Below are positions 1-7,444 of a stretch of 16,368 bases of DNA, piece by piece (position 1 is the first letter of the stretch; each line of letters begins with the position of its first letter). The notes below the pieces were generated by a model. It had not been told where the DNA came from and did no database searches. It was given only the letters and a program-made list of their open reading frames with translations. Source of the stretch: an uncultured Marmoricola sp. (GTDB lineage Bacteria > Actinomycetota > Actinomycetes > Propionibacteriales > Nocardioidaceae); assembly GCF_943913695.1 (NCBI RefSeq), contig NZ_CALTZE010000090.1, forward strand, positions 1-16,368, written 5' to 3'. Both the position numbers and the translations under genes were made by a program.

Positions 1-44
1 AGCAACCTGGGTGAAGAGCCAGTTCCTCATGTGAAGATGCCGCG

Positions 45-539
45 ATGGGGTCGATCCGGGAGGCGTACGTCGAGGACGGCGAGGCGCTCGGCCGGGTCCA
101 GGTCGAGGTGTGGCGAACGACGTACGCCGGTGTGATGCGGACCGAGCGGCTCGCGGCGATGGACCCGGTGCGGATCGGTGGGCTGTGGCGCGAGCGGCTC
201 GCCTCGCCACCGCCGGGGATGCGCACCTGGGTGGCGATCGACGGTGACGAGGTCGTCGGCTTCGCGACCGCGGGTCCCAGCTGCGAGGAGGAGCCGCAGC
301 CGGGGCAGCGCCTCTTCGCGATCAACCTGCTGCCACGCGTACAGGGGGTCGGACTCGGCAAGCGGCTCCTCGACGCCGTCCTCGAACCGGGGCCGTGCCT
401 GCTGTGGGTCGTCGACGGCAACCACCGGGCATTTGCCTTCTACCGGCGTCGCGGCTTCGTGGCCGACGGCGCCACGACGTACGACGACCGGCTGGGCGTG
501 ACCGAGCTGCGGATGGTGCGCGCCGCCACGGATGCGTAA
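45..539 (+). CDS. GNAT-family N-acetyltransferase
   Basis: Predicted acetyl-CoA-dependent N-acetyltransferase of 164 residues, the usual size for a single GNAT domain; substrate unknown. The acetyl-CoA pyrophosphate loop is visible as Q-G-V-G-L-G (residues 100-105) after the beta-strand FAINLLPRV. The last part has the typical helix and strand NHRAFAFYRRRGF ending at about residue 138. The N-terminal IREAYVEDGEALGRVQVEVW followed by TTYAGV is common in RimI-like members acting on small molecules or proteins. The ATG at 45 gives a normal GNAT N-terminus, but no strong Shine-Dalgarno sequence precedes it. It is the only plus-strand gene in the left half and converges with the XPB gene; a large inverted repeat begins one base after its TAA. 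Family assignment is firm, function is not. Confidence 0.88.
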   Translation: MGSIREAYVEDGEALGRVQVEVWRTTYAGVMRTERLAAMDPVRIGGLWRERLASPPPGMRTWVAIDGDEVVGFATAGPSCEEEPQPGQRLFAINLLPRVQGVGLGKRLLDAVLEPGPCLLWVVDGNHRAFAFYRRRGFVADGATTYDDRLGVTELRMVRAATDA

Positions 540-617
540 ACGCGCGGACCTAAGTCTGAGTGCGAGTGGGTCAAAGCAGCCCAAGTCGGGCGGTCCTGAA
601 GACTTCGGTCCGCGCGT
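540..617. terminator. Long imperfect inverted repeat between convergent genes; probable bidirectional terminator or structured RNA
   Basis: Bases 540-557 and 600-617 are reverse complements at 17 of 18 positions (only T551 fails to pair), separated by a 42-base loop. The element starts directly after the GNAT stop codon and ends 22 bases before the stop codon of the minus-strand XPB gene, the position expected of a bidirectional terminator. No U-tract is evident on either strand, and the loop is far larger than in ordinary intrinsic terminators. The loop can form its own small hairpin (GGG at 568-570 with CCC at 580-582) and repeats parts of the arms: AAGTC at 552-556 and 583-587, GGTCC at 592-596 and 607-611. 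Mutually exclusive folds are therefore possible. Terminator function is inferred from position. Confidence 0.6.
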
Positions 618-639
618 CTGCGTACGGCGGGGCGGCCGG

Positions 640-2274
640 TCACAGGTCGGCGGCGTCGACGATCCGGTAGGCGTAGCCCTGCTCGGCGAGGAAGCGCTGG
701 CGGTTCTGGGCGAAGTCGGCGTCGACGGTGTCGCGGGAGACGACGGTGTAGAAGCGGGCGGTGGTGCCGTCGGTCTTGGGGCGCAGCAGGCGGCCGAGAC
801 GCTGGGCCTCCTCCTGGCGGGAGCCGAAGGAGCCGCTGACCTGGATCGCGACGGCGGCCTCAGGGAGGTCGACGGAGAAGTTGGCGACCTTGCTGACGAC
901 CAGCAGGTCGATCTCGCCGGTGCGGAAGGCCTCGAAGAGCCGCTCGCGCTCCTTGACCGTCGTCTTGCCCTGGATCACGGGCGCGTCGAGGGCGGCGGCG
1001 AGCTCGTCGAGCTGCTCGAGGTACTGCCCAATGACCAGCGTCGGCTCCCCGCGGTGCTGGGCGACCAGGCGCTCGGTGAGCCGGGTCTTCTCCGGCGTGC
1101 ACGACGCGAGCCGGTAGCGCTCCTCGGGCTCGGAGGTGGCGTAGGCGATCCGCTCGCCCTCCGGCAGGGTCACCCGCACCTCGACGCAGTCGGCGGGGGC
1201 GATGTAGCCCTGGCTCTCGATGTCCTTCCACGGCGCGTCGTAGCGCTTGGGCCCGATCAGGCTGAAGACGTCGCCCTCGCGGCCGTCCTCGCGCACCAGC
1301 GTCGCGGTCAGGCCGATGCGGCGGCGCGCCTGCAGGTCGGCCGTCATCCGGAAGATCGGCGCCGGCAGCAGGTGCACCTCGTCGTAGACGATCAGCCCCC
1401 AGTCGCGGGCGTCGAGCAGCTCGAGGTGGGGGTAGACGCCCTTCCGCTTGGTGGTGAGCACCTGGTAGGTCGCGATGGTGACGGGACGGACCTCCTTGCG
1501 GGCGCCGGAGTACTCCCCGATCTCGTCCTCGGTGAGCGACGTCCGCTTGACCAGCTCGTGCTTCCACTGCCGGGCGGAGACGGTGTTGGTGACCAGGATC
1601 AGCGTCGTGGCCTTGGCCTCGGCCATCGCGGCCGCGCCGACCAGCGTCTTGCCGGCTCCGCAGGGAAGCACCACGACACCGGAGCCGCCGTGCCAGAAGC
1701 TCTCGGCGGCCTCCTTCTGGTAGGGCCGCAGCGACCAGCCGCTCTCGTCGAGGTCGATCGCATGGGCCTCGCCGTCGACGTACCCCGCGTGGTCCTCGGC
1801 CGGCCAGCCCAGCTTGAGCAGCGCCTGCTTGAGGTTGCCGCGCTCGCTCGGATGTACGGCGACGGTGTCGGGGCCGAGCCGCTCGCCGAGCATGCCGGCG
1901 ACCTTCTTGGCGCGCAGCACCTCCTCGAAGACCGCCTGGTCGGTGGCGCTGAGCACGAGCCCGTGGGCGGGGTGCTTGTCGAGGCGGAGCCGGCCGTAGC
2001 GGTCCATCGTCTCGGCGACGTCGACCAGCAGCGCGTGGGGGACGGCGTACCGGCTGAAGGTGAGCAGCGTGTCGACCACCTGCTCGGCGTCGTGGCCGGC
2101 GGCGCGCGCGTTCCACAGCCCCAGCGGGGTCAGCCGGTAGGTGTGGATGTGCTCCGGCGAGCGCTCGAGCTCGGCGAACGGCGCGATCGCCGCGCGTGCG
2201 GCGCCGGCCTGCTCGTGGTCGACCTCGAGGAGGAGCGTCTTGTCCGACTGGACGATGAGCGGGCCGTCGTTCAT
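640..2274 (-). CDS. xpb: DNA repair helicase XPB (superfamily 2, ERCC3-like)
   Basis: ATP-dependent 3'-5' DNA helicase of the bacterial/archaeal XPB family, 544 residues, close to the size of actinobacterial homologues. In order: an N-terminal domain (about 1-180) resembling the damage-recognition-like region of XPB; helicase motif I LPCGAGKT with Walker A lysine K209; motif II DEVH (298-301); motif III-like LTAT (about 320-324); a second RecA domain; and motif VI QRLGRLLRP near residue 490 with the arginine fingers. YQKEAAESFWHGG just before motif I fits a Q-motif region. Known homologues unwind or open DNA in nucleotide excision repair; the bacterial role is less clear. ATG at 2274 is preceded by a weak GGGGA. 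It is last in a minus-strand run that also holds the helicase-associated protein at 7434-5302. Confidence 0.95.
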   Translation of the reverse strand: MNDGPLIVQSDKTLLLEVDHEQAGAARAAIAPFAELERSPEHIHTYRLTPLGLWNARAAGHDAEQVVDTLLTFSRYAVPHALLVDVAETMDRYGRLRLDKHPAHGLVLSATDQAVFEEVLRAKKVAGMLGERLGPDTVAVHPSERGNLKQALLKLGWPAEDHAGYVDGEAHAIDLDESGWSLRPYQKEAAESFWHGGSGVVVLPCGAGKTLVGAAAMAEAKATTLILVTNTVSARQWKHELVKRTSLTEDEIGEYSGARKEVRPVTIATYQVLTTKRKGVYPHLELLDARDWGLIVYDEVHLLPAPIFRMTADLQARRRIGLTATLVREDGREGDVFSLIGPKRYDAPWKDIESQGYIAPADCVEVRVTLPEGERIAYATSEPEERYRLASCTPEKTRLTERLVAQHRGEPTLVIGQYLEQLDELAAALDAPVIQGKTTVKERERLFEAFRTGEIDLLVVSKVANFSVDLPEAAVAIQVSGSFGSRQEEAQRLGRLLRPKTDGTTARFYTVVSRDTVDADFAQNRQRFLAEQGYAYRIVDAADL

Positions 2275-2332
2275 CGGGGTCCCCGCGGAAGCGCGAGCGG
2301 TTTCGTGGGGTGATCGTTCACAACCAGCCAGC

Positions 2333-2914
2333 CTACGAGGGTCGCCAACTTGGGTCGCGGCCGGCGAGGCCCAGCACCCGGTCGAAGTACGCCGCCTCCG
2401 CGGGCACCGCGACCACCGGGCCGAAGAGGTCGCCGCGATCGGAGCCGTCGGGCACCTCCTGCGAGGGGCTCACGATGGGGAGTACGGCGTCGCACTCGGC
2501 GTCGGTGGGCTCGTAGGGGTGACCGGTGGCGACGGCGATGTCCCAGCCGTGCAGCAGCACCTCGTCGAGGGCGACCAGGCCAGCGACCTCGCCGGGGAGG
2601 TCGACGCCTCCGGCAGCCGTCATGCCCTCCCACGCCGCGGGGTCCTCCCAGGCACGTGCGAGCTCCTCGAGGCGTGCGGCGATGTCGTCGCGCCAGCCCT
2701 CGGGGAGCGGCTCGTCGACCGGGCCCGGGGGAGTGCGCGTCGTGGGGCCGTCGACCTTGGCCGCGGCGTCGCGGAAGGCCACACACAGCCCCAGCAGGTG
2801 CTGCAGCACGACGCGCACGGGCGTGCCGGACGGGGTGGGTCGCTCCAGGTCGGTGTCGGCCACGGCGGTGGCGACGGCGGCGGTCCGGCGGGCAGCGGTC
2901 TCGAGTTCGCTCAT
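2333..2914 (-). CDS. TIGR03086-type DinB-like metal-binding protein
   Basis: A 193-residue protein resembling the actinobacterial TIGR03086 / mycothiol-dependent maleylpyruvate isomerase N-terminal group, which are four-helix bundles related to DinB. The supporting sequence is the early helix RVVLQHLLGLC with His39, and the later LDEVLLHGWDIAVATG with Glu118 and His122. In the family such His/Glu residues bind a divalent metal, and many members are thought to use mycothiol. Substrate unknown. ATG at 2914 has a good ribosome-binding site (GGAAGG about six bases upstream) and the stop lies 58 bases before the XPB start, so the two may be cotranscribed. Its upstream region is the 21-base-period array at 2950-3089. 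Family assignment is moderately sure; no enzymatic role can be assigned. Confidence 0.78.
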   Translation of the reverse strand: MSELETAARRTAAVATAVADTDLERPTPSGTPVRVVLQHLLGLCVAFRDAAAKVDGPTTRTPPGPVDEPLPEGWRDDIAARLEELARAWEDPAAWEGMTAAGGVDLPGEVAGLVALDEVLLHGWDIAVATGHPYEPTDAECDAVLPIVSPSQEVPDGSDRGDLFGPVVAVPAEAAYFDRVLGLAGRDPSWRPS

Positions 2915-2949
2915 GCACCTTCCGACCCGCCACCTCCCCGCAACTCATC

Positions 2950-3089
2950 GACCCGGCGCGGATGTACGCCGACCCGGCGCGTGTGCGCGCACGAGCGCCG
3001 GGTCGGTGTGCACGAGCGCCGGGTCGGTGTGCACGAGCGCCGGGTGGGTGTGCACGAGCGCCGGGTCGGTGTGCACACGCGCCGGGTCG
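2950..3089. repeat. 21-base-period array of seven GCGCCGGGTCG motifs, two inverted and five direct
   Basis: The core GCGCCGGGTCG occurs on the plus strand at 2995, 3016, 3037 (one C-to-G change), 3058 and 3079, each exactly 21 bases after the last. Most copies are joined by the linker GTGTGCACGA. The complementary core starts at 2950 and 2971, also 21 bases apart. Twenty-one bases is two turns of B-DNA, so all direct cores would lie on one face of the helix. The array fills most of the gap between the transglycosylase stop (3114) and the TIGR03086 start (2914). It has no spacers of CRISPR type and no gene. Possible roles are an array of protein-binding sites, a transcription terminator for the upstream gene, or a copy of a lineage-specific intergenic repeat. 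Confidence 0.9.
2969..3006. repeat. 38-base near-perfect palindrome at the turning point of the 21-base array
   Basis: The outer arms 2969-2980 and 2995-3006 (CCGACCCGGCGC and its complement) are perfect over 12 bases. The centre 2983-2992 (GTGCGCGCAC) is itself a perfect palindrome; only the two-base joints at 2981-2982 and 2993-2994 fail to pair fully. It lies where the inverted motif copies meet the direct ones, about 108 bases past the stop of the minus-strand transglycosylase gene. It could fold as a very stable hairpin terminating that transcript, but there is no T-run, so factor-independent termination is not assured. Confidence 0.85.
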
Positions 3090-3113
3090 GCGTCAGGCGG
3101 AGCCGCGGGAACC

Positions 3114-4100
3114 TCAGGCGCCGCGGAAGGGGAGGCCGGAGCGGCCCTCGGGGGAGTCGAGCCAGCGACCGAGCGGGAGCGGGCGGGGGGCGGCGTACCC
3201 CTCCGGCAGCAGCACGTGTCCGCGCGCGGTCTGGTAGTAGACCTGCCAGTGGTAGTAGCCGTCGAAGGCGGCGGGACGCCGCTGCATCAGCTGGCCGAGC
3301 AGGGTGACGCCGCGGACGTAGGTGCGGGCGTTGTTGTAGGCGAAGAGGGCGTCGGCGCGGCCACCGGGCTCGGTGAAGCCGCGGGCGGAGAGGTAGCGGG
3401 CGGCCGCCATGATCGCGTCGCGCGGGTCGTCGATGTCGCCGCGGCCGTAGCGCGCCCACGTCTCCGGGATGAACTGCATCGGCCCGCGCGCGCCGGCGCT
3501 GGAGTAGCCCTCGATGCGGCCCATGCCGGTCTCGATCAGGTTGATCGCCGCGAGGTACTCCCACTCCACGCCGAAGCGTCTCTCGGCGGCCCGGTAGTGC
3601 CGGCGCAGCTCGGCCGCGGGCGCGGGCTCGATGATGCGCCAGGCGGGCAGTGTGCGGTGGGTGGTCGCGCCGTGCAGCCGCAGGAACTCCCGCCGCGCTG
3701 CGACGTTGTCGCTGACGACGCGGTGCAGCGAGTCGGGCAGCAGCGCGCGCACGCGGTCGTCCCACTGCGGTCGCGGACCGAGCTCGAGGTAGGCGACCTG
3801 CTGCAGGTGCCCCGCGCCGGCGACCTGCGCGGGCGTGGCCCCGGGGTCGACGAGGGTCGTCTCGGCGATGCGCAGCTGGTGCGCGAGCTGCCGCGGCGAG
3901 GCGGCGACCTCGGGTGTCCCGGCGATGGCGAGTCGGAGCTGGCGCGGCACAGGCGCGGACGAGGGTGACGGCGAGGCCGGCACCTCCTCGGCGCTCAGCG
4001 CGCCGGTGTCCACGTCGTCCGCCTCGGGGACGGCGTCGGGCTCTGCCGTGCAGCCGACGAGGAGCAGGCAGGCAAGCAGCGGGGGGAGCAGACGTCGCAC
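3114..4100 (-). CDS. Secreted lytic transglycosylase lipoprotein (SLT domain)
   Basis: Predicted peptidoglycan lytic transglycosylase, cleaving the MurNAc-GlcNAc bond outside the membrane. The chosen GTG start at 4100 gives 328 residues beginning VRRLLPPLLACLLLVGC, a lipoprotein signal with lipobox LVGC (Cys17). A low-complexity acidic/Ser-Pro linker follows, as expected for a surface protein. The catalytic domain covers about residues 175-300: LIETGMGRIEG with likely catalytic Glu190, then SSAGARGPMQFIPETW and YNNARTYV, all typical of SLT/MltB-like enzymes. The frame stays open upstream to 4559 inside the next gene, but the signal peptide argues for 4100 (a TTG slightly upstream is an alternative; AAGG near the GTG is too close for an ideal ribosome-binding site). 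It follows the MalY-type gene by 46 bases, possibly in one operon. Confidence 0.85.
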   Translation of the reverse strand: MRRLLPPLLACLLLVGCTAEPDAVPEADDVDTGALSAEEVPASPSPSSAPVPRQLRLAIAGTPEVAASPRQLAHQLRIAETTLVDPGATPAQVAGAGHLQQVAYLELGPRPQWDDRVRALLPDSLHRVVSDNVAARREFLRLHGATTHRTLPAWRIIEPAPAAELRRHYRAAERRFGVEWEYLAAINLIETGMGRIEGYSSAGARGPMQFIPETWARYGRGDIDDPRDAIMAAARYLSARGFTEPGGRADALFAYNNARTYVRGVTLLGQLMQRRPAAFDGYYHWQVYYQTARGHVLLPEGYAAPRPLPLGRWLDSPEGRSGLPFRGA

Positions 4101-4146
4101 CCCACCTTGCGTACGGGACGAGTCAGGACCGTTCAAGCAGCGCAGG

Positions 4147-5289
4147 TCACGGCGTCCACGCGAGGGCGAGCCGCCGCGCCATCTCACGCAGCCGGTCCGG
4201 GGAGGTGGCGAGGTTGAGCCGCACGTGCCCGCCGAGCCCGGGGTGGTAGTCGTGGCCGGGCGCCAGCCGTACGCCGTGCTCGAGCGCGACCGCCGCTGGG
4301 TCGTCGTGGCCGCTCGCGCGGGCGTCGAGCCAGGCGAGGTACGTCGCCTCCAGCGGCCGCATCCGCACGTGCGGCAGGTGCTCGGCCAGGAGCGAGGCGA
4401 GCAGCGAGCGCTGCTCGTCGAGCCGTCGGACGAGCGCGGCGAGCCACGCGTCGCCGTCGGTGTACGCCGCCACAGCGGCGATCTCGCCCAGGGGCGACCA
4501 CGAGTCGTTGCGCGGCAGCGGCACGTCGCGCAACCGGGTGGCCGTGGCGTCGTCGCCACTGACGACCTGGGCGCAGCGCAGCCCGGCGGTGTTGAAGGCC
4601 TTCGACGCGGCGACCACGGCGACGGCGTGGTCGGCCGTGCCCTCCAGCGAGAGGTACGGCGTGTGCGTGGCGCCGGGGAGCACGAGCGGCGCGTGGATCT
4701 CGTCGCTCACCACCCGGGCGCCGTGCCGCACCACGACGTCGCGCACCCCCTCGAGCTCGGCGCGGGTGAAGACCCGGCCCCAGGGGTTGTGCGGCTGGGT
4801 GAGCAGCAGGGTGCGGGCGCCGGCGGCCAGCAGCGCGTCGAGCCGGTCGAGGTCGAGCTCGGCGCGCTCGGCGTCGGGGTCGAGCACGAGGTCCCAGCGC
4901 TCCCGGCCGGTCAGTCCGACCACGTCCAGCTGGGGCGGGTAGGCCGGCACGGGCAGCACCACGGGTCCTGGGTCGCTGAGGATGTCGAGGGCCAGTCGGA
5001 TCCCCGCGGTCACGTCGGACGTCGGACGCACCCGGTGGGGCGCCACCTCCCAGCCGGACTGCCGCGAGGCGAAGCCGGCGTACGCCTCGCCCAGCTCGGT
5101 GGGGTCGAGGACGGGGTAGCCGGTGACGCCGTCGGCGACGGCCAGGGTCAGCGCCTCGTGCACCTCGGGCGCCAGCGCGTAGTCCATCTCCGCGACCCAC
5201 GCGGGGATCACGCCCTCGGGCGTCGTGCCCCACTTCAGCACCAGCGCGCGCCGGCACTCCTCGTCGGTCAGGTCCCGGATCGCTGCCAT
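4147..5289 (-). CDS. MalY/PatB-type PLP-dependent C-S lyase or aminotransferase
   Basis: Fold-type I PLP enzyme of 380 residues, close to the MalY/PatB family size (about 390). The family typically cleaves cystathionine or other cysteine S-conjugates to pyruvate, ammonia and a thiol; some relatives are aminotransferases. Visible signs: the N-terminal WVAEMDY typical of MalY/PatB; TQPHNPWGRVFT; SDEIHAPL with Asp196, which should hold the pyridine nitrogen; ASKAFNTAGLRCAQ with the Schiff-base Lys230; and HVRLNLATSP with the carboxylate-binding Arg357. Cytoplasmic. It starts 12 bases after the helicase-associated gene ends, suggesting co-transcription, though no functional link is obvious. The exact substrate cannot be told from sequence. 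Confidence 0.9.
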   Translation of the reverse strand: MAAIRDLTDEECRRALVLKWGTTPEGVIPAWVAEMDYALAPEVHEALTLAVADGVTGYPVLDPTELGEAYAGFASRQSGWEVAPHRVRPTSDVTAGIRLALDILSDPGPVVLPVPAYPPQLDVVGLTGRERWDLVLDPDAERAELDLDRLDALLAAGARTLLLTQPHNPWGRVFTRAELEGVRDVVVRHGARVVSDEIHAPLVLPGATHTPYLSLEGTADHAVAVVAASKAFNTAGLRCAQVVSGDDATATRLRDVPLPRNDSWSPLGEIAAVAAYTDGDAWLAALVRRLDEQRSLLASLLAEHLPHVRMRPLEATYLAWLDARASGHDDPAAVALEHGVRLAPGHDYHPGLGGHVRLNLATSPDRLREMARRLALAWTP

Positions 5290-5301
5290 GCCGCCAGCGT
5301 G

Positions 5302-7434
5302 TCAGGTGCGCGTGGCGGCGGTGATGCGGTGGATCGCGAAGGAGCGCTCGACCTCGCTGCGCTCGTCGTAGGCCGTGAGCCGCCCGCCCTCCACGCTGCG
5401 CGGCCGCACCAGCCGCTCCACGACGGTGCCGTCGTCGCCGACGTAGCCGATCACCACGGCACCCGCGTCGGTCTCCGCGGTCTCGCGCAGCAGCGCGATC
5501 ACCTCGGTGGGTCCGACGGCGGAGAGCGTGCGCTCGCGGCGCGTGGCGGCGGCGCGGTCGCCGGAGCGCACGGCGGCGACCACGGCGCTGGTGCGCGCCG
5601 TGGCGCGTACGCCGACGGGCGCGCGCGAGCGCGGTGCGCGGGCCCGGAAGACGTCGGGGCGGGCCACGCGCACGGTGCCGTCGGCCGCCTCGACGACGGG
5701 GGCGACGCCGAGCTCGCGCAGCCGGGGCAGCAGCGTGCCGAGGGGTACGTCGGAGACGACGACGGTCGGCGCGAGGCGCCGCAGCCGCAGCGACGCGGCG
5801 GCGGGGGAGTGCACCAGCTCGGCGAGCGCGGTCTCGTCGTCGCTGCGCAGGAACGACTCCGCGTGGCCTGCACGTACCGTGCCGAAGCGGCGGGCCACGT
5901 CGTCGACGAGGTAGGTCAGCGACTGCGGCACCGGCGTGCGCGAGACCTCGTCGAGGAAGTCGTGCACCTCCGCCGTCGACCAGCCGGCGTCGAAGGCGCG
6001 GCGCACGGAGCCGGCCCCGAAGCGGTAGACCGTGGCGCCCCCGCGCGATTCCACGTCGGCGACCATCGCCAGGCGCCGCGCCACCTCGTGCTCCAGCGGC
6101 CCGGGTGCGACGGCGGTCAGGTCGGCCTGCACCAGCACGTGGTCGACCGGCTGCGGCAGCAGCGGTGCCAGCGTCACGGCGGCGTGCCCCTCGGTGACCA
6201 GGTCGCGTGCGTAGGTCGCCAGCCCACCGAGCGCGAGCAGCCCCACCTGGGCGGCCTGGGTGAGCAGCGCCTCCACCTGCTCCCAGCGCGACGCCGGGCG
6301 GCGCGGGTGGCGCCACCGGAGCCGGCGCACCAGGGACGGAGCGCCGGTCCCGGCGGCGAGGACCTGGCCGAGCGGAGCGTCCGCCAGCTCCTCCAGCACG
6401 TCGGTGCGCAGCGCGCGCAGCCACGCGCGCTCGAGGTCGGGGGAGAGCGCGTTGACCGGCTTGTCGGCGACGCGGCCGGCCACTGCGGAGACCAGCCGGG
6501 AGCCCTCCAGCCAGGCGTGGGCGAGCTGCTCCCAGCGCTCCGCGACCGGCTTTGACTGCCAGGCGTCGAACGCCTCGGTCGGCAGCCACGCGGCATCGAG
6601 GTCGTCGGTCATCCCCGTCGCGAGCAGGCCCGCCGCGGCCGCCGTCTCGATCACCAGCCCGGCCTCGGCGGGCTCGAGGTGCAGCAGGGTGGCGGCTGCC
6701 TTGAGCTCGCGTACGCCGAGGCCGCCCGCCTTGAGGGCGGCCGGGGGGTGGGTGCCCCACAGGTCGAGCAGCAGCTCGGTGCGGCGTACGAGCTCGAAGG
6801 CCGCGCCGGCCGCCGCCCGGTCGACCAGCGCCTGGTCGCGGGGCGCGGTCGCGAGCTCCGGGGGCGCGTCGAGCGAGCCGCGCGCCCAGACCGCGAGCCG
6901 CACGGTCCAGGGCACGGTGACGTGCTGGCTGTCAGTTCGCTCGAGCAGGCCAGCGGCGACGAGGTCGGCGGTCGGGCCGGCCCGACCGCTCCACCGGCCC
7001 ACGGCCCCCTCGTCGACCAGGGTGTCGACGACCGCCCGGGCCTGAGGGTCGAGCGCGTCGAGGTCGGGGGCCGCCGGTCCGTCGGGGAGCCGGAGCAGCT
7101 CTGCGACCGCGGTCACCGGGCGCGGCGGCGTGCCCCACACGAGCGCGAGCCCCTCGAGGCGCGCGAGCGCCTCGGCCACGGCCGTCTCGGCGGCCGGGAG
7201 CAGGGTGGGGTCGCCGCCCTGCACCAGCGACTGGAGCACGGCGAGCTCGCGCACGTCGAGCTGGTCGAGCGCCCGCAGCACCGAGCTGCGTACGACGACC
7301 CGGGCGGCGAGCTGCGAGGAGTCCTGCGGGGCGGGCGTCGCCAGGTCGGGCCGCGCCGCGAGGAGCGCGGCCAGTCGCTCGTCGGGCCAGCCGCGCAGCT
7401 GGTCGGCGAGCGAGCGGGGCGACGACGTGGACAT
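5302..7434 (-). CDS. Helicase-associated protein (Helicase_C_3-like, with WYL-like C-terminus)
   Basis: A 710-residue actinobacterial protein of the group annotated as helicase-associated / Helicase_C_3 (XPB/Ssl2 N-terminal-like). ATG at 7434 was chosen; an in-frame extension to 7584 would run into lacI. The N-terminus (SLADQLRGWPDERLAALLAA) and several winged-helix-like Leu/Ala-rich repeats lead to the best marker at about residues 430-560: HVLVQADLTAVAPGPLEHEV, then YRFGAGSVRRAFDAGW and VPQSLTYLVDDVARRFG. I see no Walker A or DEAD-type motif, so it is not itself a helicase motor. The last 50 or so residues (VVIGYVGDDGTVVERLVRP, then RSFAIHRI) look like a WYL-type beta domain. I recall a homologue sitting next to the XPB gene in Mycobacterium; here both lie on the same strand, separated by three genes. 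It begins 10 bases after lacI. Confidence 0.82.
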   Translation of the reverse strand: MSTSSPRSLADQLRGWPDERLAALLAARPDLATPAPQDSSQLAARVVVRSSVLRALDQLDVRELAVLQSLVQGGDPTLLPAAETAVAEALARLEGLALVWGTPPRPVTAVAELLRLPDGPAAPDLDALDPQARAVVDTLVDEGAVGRWSGRAGPTADLVAAGLLERTDSQHVTVPWTVRLAVWARGSLDAPPELATAPRDQALVDRAAAGAAFELVRRTELLLDLWGTHPPAALKAGGLGVRELKAAATLLHLEPAEAGLVIETAAAAGLLATGMTDDLDAAWLPTEAFDAWQSKPVAERWEQLAHAWLEGSRLVSAVAGRVADKPVNALSPDLERAWLRALRTDVLEELADAPLGQVLAAGTGAPSLVRRLRWRHPRRPASRWEQVEALLTQAAQVGLLALGGLATYARDLVTEGHAAVTLAPLLPQPVDHVLVQADLTAVAPGPLEHEVARRLAMVADVESRGGATVYRFGAGSVRRAFDAGWSTAEVHDFLDEVSRTPVPQSLTYLVDDVARRFGTVRAGHAESFLRSDDETALAELVHSPAAASLRLRRLAPTVVVSDVPLGTLLPRLRELGVAPVVEAADGTVRVARPDVFRARAPRSRAPVGVRATARTSAVVAAVRSGDRAAATRRERTLSAVGPTEVIALLRETAETDAGAVVIGYVGDDGTVVERLVRPRSVEGGRLTAYDERSEVERSFAIHRITAATRT

Positions 7435-7444
7435 CCGCCCAAGT

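Noticed and set aside
540..617. tRNA gene
   Set aside because: The length and paired ends suggested it, but there is no cloverleaf with D, anticodon and T arms and no CCA-like end.
532..2313. 593-codon plus-strand open frame antisense to XPB
   Set aside because: Composition is that of a high-GC shadow frame (runs of Gly/Val/Leu/Asp, no domain), and the opposite strand carries all helicase motifs.
2950..3089. CRISPR array
   Set aside because: Units are 21-base tandem copies without unique spacers, part of the array is inverted, and no cas gene is present.
4101..4559. N-terminal extension of the transglycosylase frame
   Set aside because: It overlaps the MalY-type gene and would bury a perfect lipoprotein signal peptide; the GTG at 4100 is preferred.
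3835..6555. 906-codon plus-strand open frame across three minus-strand genes
   Set aside because: It spans several clear genes on the other strand and shows only low-complexity Arg/Gly/Val sequence, so it is an artefact of GC bias.
4184..6760. 858-codon minus-strand open frame in another register
   Set aside because: It overlaps the lyase and helicase-associated genes in a different frame and is dominated by Arg/Ala/Gly runs.
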